Source of the DNA: Clavibacter michiganensis
GTDB taxonomy: Bacteria > Actinomycetota > Actinomycetes > Actinomycetales > Microbacteriaceae
NCBI RefSeq assembly: GCF_016907085.1
Contig: NZ_JAFBBJ010000001.1
Coordinates: 868,001-932,000 of the forward strand
Reading direction: 5' to 3'
DNA: 64,000 nt
In this document: in pieces, positions 59,804 through 64,000 of the stretch
Layout of the letters: every line of letters begins with the position of its first letter
Position numbering within the stretch: the first letter of the stretch is position 1
Translations under genes and position numbers: made by a program
The notes under the pieces: model-generated
Seen by the model: the letters and a program-made list of their open reading frames with translations, nothing else
What the model was told of the DNA's origin: nothing
The model's database searches: none

Positions 59804-61321
59804 ATGAGCGAGAAGTACATCGTCGCCATCGACCAGGGCACCACCAGCACGCGTGCCATCGTCTTCGACCACAGCGGATCCATCGTGTCCACCGGCCAGC
59901 TCGAGCACGAGCAGATCTTCCCCCGGGCCGGCTGGGTCGAGCACGACCCGATGGAGATCTGGCGCAACACGCGCGAGGTCATCGGCCAGGCGCTGTCCAA
60001 GGCCGACATCACGCGCCACGACGTCGAGGCCGTGGGCATCACCAACCAGCGCGAGACCGCCGTCGTGTGGGACCGCACCACGGGCAAGCCGGTCTACAAC
60101 GCCATCGTCTGGCAGGACACCCGCACGCAGAAGATCGTCGACCGCCTCGCGGCCGACGGCGGCGTCGAGCGCTTCAAGCCCACCGTCGGGCTCCCGCTCG
60201 CCACCTACTTCTCGGGCACGAAGATCGTCTGGATCCTCGAGAACGTCGACGGCGCCCGCGAGAAGGCCGAGGCCGGCGACCTCATGTTCGGCACGACCGA
60301 CACGTGGGTCCTCTGGAACCTCACCGGCGGCACCGACGGCGGCGTCCACGTCACCGACGTGACCAACGCGTCCCGCACCCTCTTCATGGACCTCGAGACC
60401 CTCCAGTGGGACGACGAGATCCTGAAGGCGTTCGACGTGCCGCGCTCGATGCTCCCCGAGATCAAGAGCTCCTCCGAGGTCTACGGCGTCGTCGAGTCGT
60501 CCAGCCTCCTGCGTGAGGTGCCCATCGCGGGCATCCTCGGCGACCAGCAGGCCGCCACGTTCGGGCAGGCCGCGTTCGACCAGGGCGAGTCGAAGAACAC
60601 GTACGGCACCGGCAACTTCCTGATCTTCAACACCGGCACCGACATCATCCACTCGCAGAACGGCCTCCTCACGACGCTCGGCTACAAGCTGGGCGACGCG
60701 GAGCCGCACTACGCGCTCGAGGGATCCATCGCGGTCACGGGCTCGCTCGTGCAGTGGATGCGCGACAACCTCGGCCTCGTGTCGAGCGCCGCGGAGATCG
60801 AGACCCTGGCGGCCACGGTCGAGGACAACGGCGGCGTGTACTTCGTCCCCGCGTTCTCCGGCCTGTTCGCGCCGTACTGGCGCTCGGACGCCCGCGGCGC
60901 GCTCGTGGGACTCACGCGCTTCGTCAACAAGGGCCACATCGCCCGCGCGGCGCTGGAGGCCACGGCCTTCCAGACGCGCGAGGTGCTGGATGCCGTCAAC
61001 GCCGACTCGGGCGTCGACCTCACCGAGCTCAAGGTCGACGGCGGGATGATCGCCAACAACCTGCTCATGCAGTTCCAGGCCGACATCCTCGGCGTGCCCG
61101 TCGTCCGCCCCGTCGTCGCGGAGACCACCGCGCTCGGCGCCGCGTACGCCGCGGGCCTCGCCGTCGGGTTCTGGAAGGACCTCGACGACCTGCGCCAGAA
61201 CTGGCAGGAGGACAGCCGCTGGACGCCGGACATGGACGACGCCGAGCGCGAGCGCCAGCTGCGTCTCTGGAAGAAGGCCGTCACGAAGACCTTCGACTGG
61301 GTCGACGACGACGTGCAGTAG
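59804..61321 (+). CDS. glpK: Glycerol kinase
   Basis: Phosphorylates glycerol to glycerol 3-phosphate, trapping it inside the cell. The 505-residue FGGY-family kinase has [18 protein letters not shown] (about 8-25), the substrate site [20 protein letters not shown] and the C-terminal signature [18 protein letters not shown]. GlpK in Gram-positives is often activated by HPr-dependent phosphorylation at a His in the region about residue 230; this was not checked in detail. AGGAGAG lies six bases before the ATG. A strong hairpin follows the stop. Confidence 0.98.
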   Translation: MSEKYIVAIDQGTTSTRAIVFDHSGSIVSTGQLEHEQIFPRAGWVEHDPMEIWRNTREVIGQALSKADITRHDVEAVGITNQRETAVVWDRTTGKPVYNAIVWQDTRTQKIVDRLAADGGVERFKPTVGLPLATYFSGTKIVWILENVDGAREKAEAGDLMFGTTDTWVLWNLTGGTDGGVHVTDVTNASRTLFMDLETLQWDDEILKAFDVPRSMLPEIKSSSEVYGVVESSSLLREVPIAGILGDQQAATFGQAAFDQGESKNTYGTGNFLIFNTGTDIIHSQNGLLTTLGYKLGDAEPHYALEGSIAVTGSLVQWMRDNLGLVSSAAEIETLAATVEDNGGVYFVPAFSGLFAPYWRSDARGALVGLTRFVNKGHIARAALEATAFQTREVLDAVNADSGVDLTELKVDGGMIANNLLMQFQADILGVPVVRPVVAETTALGAAYAAGLAVGFWKDLDDLRQNWQEDSRWTPDMDDAERERQLRLWKKAVTKTFDWVDDDVQ

Positions 61322-61338
61322 ACCGCACCGGTACGATC

Positions 61339-61373
61339 CGCGCGCCCCGTCAGCATCGCTGGCGGGGCGCGCG
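61339..61373 (+). terminator. Hairpin terminator after glpK
   Basis: A 16-bp stem, three-base loop ATC, with one G-U pair on the plus strand (A-C on the minus). It ends 27 bases before the convergent SRAP gene stop. Confidence 0.7.
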
Positions 61374-61399
61374 GCGTCTCCCGGCGACCACCCGGCAGG

Positions 61400-62146
61400 T
61401 CAGATGAGCGTCGGCTGACCGTCGTCCGCGGGTGCATCGTCGACGGGCGCCACGAGGTCCGGCCCGTCGTTCCGCACGCTGTTGACGCGCGTCGACACGA
61501 GGCGCGGCACGAGGCGGGGTTCGGGCAGGGAGCCCAGCAGGTGCCGCACGTCGTCGACGGCGGTCGTGCCCGCGTCGAGCCAGTCGTCGAGGCGGTCGCG
61601 CGGCACGATCACGGGCGTGCGGTCGTGGATGTGCCCGAGCGCGTCGCTCGCGGCGGACGTGATGATCGCGAGGCTCCGCAGCCACGCGCCGGGCTCCCCG
61701 TCCGGGACGGCCGGGTCCCGCCAGTGCTCGTACACGGCGGCGAACGCCAGCGGGCGCTCGTCCTCGCCGTGCAGGTACACGGGCTGCTTGCCCGACGCGG
61801 TGGCCTGCCACTCGTAGTACCCGTCCGCCGGGACGACGGCCCGTCGCGTCAGAACCGCCCTGCGGAACGTCGGCTTCTCCGTGACCGTCTCGACGCGCGC
61901 GTTGATGAGCGGCGCCCCCTGCACGGCCTTCGCCCACGGCGGGACGATCCCCCACCGGGCGCCGGTCACGACGCGGCGGACGTCGCCGCCCGCGTCGTCG
62001 CGCGGATGCCGGTCGGCGACCATGCGGACCGTGGTGGTCGGGGCGACGTTCCAGGACGGTGCCGGGTCGTCGCCCTCGACGTCGTCGACCGCCCAGTCCC
62101 CGACGAGGTCGCCCGTCGCCCGCGCCACCACGAATCTCCCGCACAT
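61400..62146 (-). CDS. SOS response-associated peptidase, SRAP/YedK family
   Basis: A 248-residue SRAP protein, which forms a covalent thiazolidine link to abasic sites in single-stranded DNA. The catalytic Cys2 is in MCGRFVV; the Asn in WNVAPTTTVRMV, the Glu in ADGYYEWQA and the His in LGHIHDRTPVIV complete the site. The start is fixed because Cys must follow the initiator Met. It is convergent with glpK and upstream of nothing on its strand; trpD is 47 bases before it on the same strand and may be co-transcribed. Confidence 0.94.
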   Translation of the reverse strand: MCGRFVVARATGDLVGDWAVDDVEGDDPAPSWNVAPTTTVRMVADRHPRDDAGGDVRRVVTGARWGIVPPWAKAVQGAPLINARVETVTEKPTFRRAVLTRRAVVPADGYYEWQATASGKQPVYLHGEDERPLAFAAVYEHWRDPAVPDGEPGAWLRSLAIITSAASDALGHIHDRTPVIVPRDRLDDWLDAGTTAVDDVRHLLGSLPEPRLVPRLVSTRVNSVRNDGPDLVAPVDDAPADDGQPTLI

Positions 62147-62193
62147 GCGTCCATCATCCGCCGCACGGCGGACATCGTCCGCGGCGATGCCGA

Positions 62194-63249
62194 TCAGGCG
62201 CGCGTCGCGGCCGCCCACTCCTCGAGCTTCGCGGCGGCGCGGCCGGAGTCCACCGCGTCGGCGGCGACCGCGACCTTCTCGCGCAGCCGGCGCGCCATCG
62301 GCTGCTGCACGCGCGTCGGATCCCCCATCAGGTCGAAGGCCTCGAGGCCGGCCGCCGCGTTCAGCAGCACCACGTCGCGCTGCGGACCGGGCTCTCCGGC
62401 GAGGACGCGGCGGATCACCCCCGCGTTCTCCTCCACCCCCTCGCCGAGGAGCGCCTCGATGGGAGCTCGGGGGATCCCGAGCTCGAGCGGGTCGAGGTCG
62501 TGCTCGGTGACCGCGCCCCGGCTGACCTCCCAGATGTGGCTGTGCCCGGTGGTCGTCAGCTTGTCGATCCCGTCGTCGCCGCGGTAGACGAGCGCGGTGG
62601 CGCCGCGGGTCCGGAAGACGCCCACCATGAGCGGGACGCGCGAGAGGTCGGCGACGCCCACCGCGGACGCCTCGGGGCGCGCCGGGTTGCAGAGCGGCCC
62701 GAGCACGTTGAACAGCGTCGAGATGCCGAGCTCGCGCCGGGTGGCCGCGGCATGGCGGAAGCCCGGGTGGAAGAGGGCGGCGTGCGCGTACGTGATGCCG
62801 GTCTCGCGCAGCACCTCCGCGACGCGCTCGGGCGTGATGGTGAGGTCGACCCCGAGGGCCGTCAGCACGTCGGACGCGCCCGAGGCGGAACTCGCCCCGC
62901 GGTTCCCGTGCTTGATCACGGGGACGCCCGCGGCGGCGGCGATGACCGAGGCCACGGACGAGATGTTGAGGACGGCGCCGTAAGGGTCGCCTCCCGTGCC
63001 CACGATGTCGAGCGCACGCGGATCGGCGTCGAGTGGCAGGGCCTCCTCGAGGACGGCGTCGCGGAAGCCGACGATCTCGTCGACGGTCTCGCCCGAGGCC
63101 CGCAGCGCGACCAGGAGGCCGCCCAGCTGCGCGGGAGTGGCCTCCCCGCGCATCACCTGGCGCATGGCCCACGTGGACTCGGACACCGACAGGTGGCGCC
63201 CCTCGATGAGCGTGGTGATGAGCGCGGGCCAGGTCGGGGCGGAGGGCAT
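62194..63249 (-). CDS. trpD: Anthranilate phosphoribosyltransferase
   Basis: Joins anthranilate and PRPP in tryptophan synthesis. The 351-residue protein has DIVGTGGDPYGAVLNISS (PRPP loop), KHGNRGASSASGASD and FHPGFRHAAATRRELG. It is isolated from other trp genes; trpD beside ctaE is also the arrangement in Mycobacterium. The chorismate it ultimately depends on comes from the aro cluster in this window. The ATG follows a TAGGCT box by seven bases with no Shine-Dalgarno. Confidence 0.97.
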   Translation of the reverse strand: MPSAPTWPALITTLIEGRHLSVSESTWAMRQVMRGEATPAQLGGLLVALRASGETVDEIVGFRDAVLEEALPLDADPRALDIVGTGGDPYGAVLNISSVASVIAAAAGVPVIKHGNRGASSASGASDVLTALGVDLTITPERVAEVLRETGITYAHAALFHPGFRHAAATRRELGISTLFNVLGPLCNPARPEASAVGVADLSRVPLMVGVFRTRGATALVYRGDDGIDKLTTTGHSHIWEVSRGAVTEHDLDPLELGIPRAPIEALLGEGVEENAGVIRRVLAGEPGPQRDVVLLNAAAGLEAFDLMGDPTRVQQPMARRLREKVAVAADAVDSGRAAAKLEEWAAATRA

Positions 63250-63256
63250 GGCGATC

Positions 63257-63262
63257 AGCCTA
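63257..63262 (-). promoter_or_regulatory. -10 box (TAGGCT) for leaderless trpD
   Basis: TAGGCT, seven bases, ATG; the same hexamer as at aroQ. Confidence 0.45.
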
Positions 63263-63328
63263 ACGAGCGGCTGGATCGGATCTCACGGGCGGCCGGGTGG
63301 GCGTCCGGTGTCGCCGGGCTAGGTCATA

Positions 63329-63967
63329 ATGGAACCTGTGACGACCACCTCAATCTCCCCTGTATCGACCGCGCCGGTGGTGAACCGGCCGAACACGGTC
63401 GCCGTCGGCACCATCGTGTGGCTCGGCAGCGAGGTGATGTTCTTCGCGGGTCTCTTCGCGATCTACTTCACCCTGCGCTCGACGTCCGGCGCCCTGTGGG
63501 AGTTCGAGGCGGGACGCCTCAACGTGCCCTTCTCCCTCGTGAACACGCTCATCCTCGTGTCGAGCTCGTTCACCTGCCAGTTCGGCGTGTTCGCGGCCGA
63601 GCGCCTGCAGGCGCGGGCCACCGGCTGGAAGCCCAGCCAGTGGGGCACCGTCGAGTGGTTCTTCCTCACCTACGCCCTTGGCGCGATCTTCGTCGTGGGT
63701 CAGATCTTCGAGTACGCCACCCTCGTCACGGAGGGCATCACGCTCAGCAGCAATGCCTACGGCTCGGCGTTCTACATGACCACGGGCTTCCACGGCCTGC
63801 ACGTCACCGGCGGACTCATCGCCTTCCTCCTCGTCATCGGGCGCATCTTCGCCGTCCGGTCGATGGGGCACAGGGAGGCGACGAGCGCCATCGTCGTGTC
63901 CTACTACTGGCACTTCGTCGACGTCGTCTGGATCGGGCTCTTCCTGGTCATCTACGTCCTCAAATAG
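63329..63967 (+). CDS. ctaE: Cytochrome c oxidase subunit III
   Basis: Membrane subunit of the aa3-type oxidase, which forms a supercomplex with the bc1 complex in actinobacteria. The 212 residues form five membrane helices, the short form lacking the first two helices of proteobacterial subunit [17 protein letters not shown] in helix 1, [19 protein letters not shown] and [14 protein letters not shown] are conserved. ATG has only AGG five bases upstream. A CATAAT overlapping it lies seven bases before an in-frame GTG at 63338, so a leaderless start three codons later (VTTTSIS) is a real alternative. qcrC probably follows. Confidence 0.95.
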   Translation: MEPVTTTSISPVSTAPVVNRPNTVAVGTIVWLGSEVMFFAGLFAIYFTLRSTSGALWEFEAGRLNVPFSLVNTLILVSSSFTCQFGVFAAERLQARATGWKPSQWGTVEWFFLTYALGAIFVVGQIFEYATLVTEGITLSSNAYGSAFYMTTGFHGLHVTGGLIAFLLVIGRIFAVRSMGHREATSAIVVSYYWHFVDVVWIGLFLVIYVLK

Positions 63968-63993
63968 CACCGAGCGGGAGCATCAACCACAGC

Positions 63994-64000
63994 ATGAGCA
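63994..64000 (+). CDS. Start of the next gene, probably qcrC (cut by the window edge)
   Basis: ATGAGCA, 26 bases after the ctaE stop, with GGGAG 13 bases upstream. Only two codons are visible; the identity is inferred from the usual actinobacterial order ctaE-qcrC-qcrA-qcrB. Confidence 0.4.

Overview
The window is about 73% GC, with dense, often overlapping genes, many GTG starts and actinobacterial gene order throughout. Protein sequences and synteny point to a member of the Microbacteriaceae; a Clavibacter-like plant-associated actinobacterium is my best guess, inferred from general resemblance and not from any search. Nearly everything is core chromosome. I see no insertion sequence, prophage, integrase, CRISPR array, plasmid origin or rRNA gene.

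Layout. (1) 1-16145, all on the minus strand: a pyrimidine and housekeeping operon read pyrR-pyrB-pyrC-membrane protein-carA-carB-pyrF-gmk-rpoZ-coaBC-metK-priA-fmt-rsmB, with most junctions overlapping by 1-4 bases. The gmk product carries an mIHF-like DNA-binding domain at its N-terminus. (2) 16258-21214, minus: acetyl-CoA synthetase, then an SsuABC-like ABC importer. (3) 21354-32415, minus: small membrane protein-alaS-ruvX-mltG-aroE-aroC-aroK-aroB-SDR-aroQ-efp-nusB, i.e. the shikimate pathway from AroB to AroC plus cell-wall, translation and transcription factors. (4) 32612-34912, minus: rpsD and rarA. (5) 34986-37441, plus: a small membrane protein, a DUF349 protein and an AbiEi-like protein. 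(6) 37428-50997, minus: thrS-HIT-pdxS-pdxT-yebC-ruvC-ruvA-ruvB-yajC-secD-secF-rhodanese-relA. (7) 51157-51790: tRNA-Gly(GCC), tRNA-Cys(GCA) and tRNA-Val(GAC) on the minus strand and tRNA-Val(CAC) on the plus strand. (8) 51832-61321: glycerol and dihydroxyacetone metabolism (SorC-type regulator, glpD, dhaK-dhaL-dhaM, glpF-glpK) with gpx, a DinB-like gene and a YchJ gene between. (9) 61400-64000: SRAP/YedK peptidase, trpD, ctaE and the first codons of what is probably qcrC.

How the genes work together. Region 1 makes UMP up to the orotate steps (pyrD and pyrE are absent here) and supplies GMP kinase, CoA, SAM and formyl-Met-tRNA. Region 8 takes up glycerol (GlpF), phosphorylates it (GlpK), oxidises glycerol 3-phosphate (GlpD) and phosphorylates dihydroxyacetone at the expense of PEP (DhaKLM), so both routes end in DHAP.

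The most interesting signals are small. There are three imperfect tandem duplications that copy gene 3' ends (fmt/rsmB, nusB, aroE/aroC); the first has created a translationally coupled 24-codon ORF. At least eight genes have a TAnnnT box 6-8 bases before the start codon and no Shine-Dalgarno, suggesting leaderless mRNAs. The palindrome GGATCC is several-fold over-represented. Candidate operators lie at glpD and between dhaK and glpF. I did not find a convincing new defence or mobile system.
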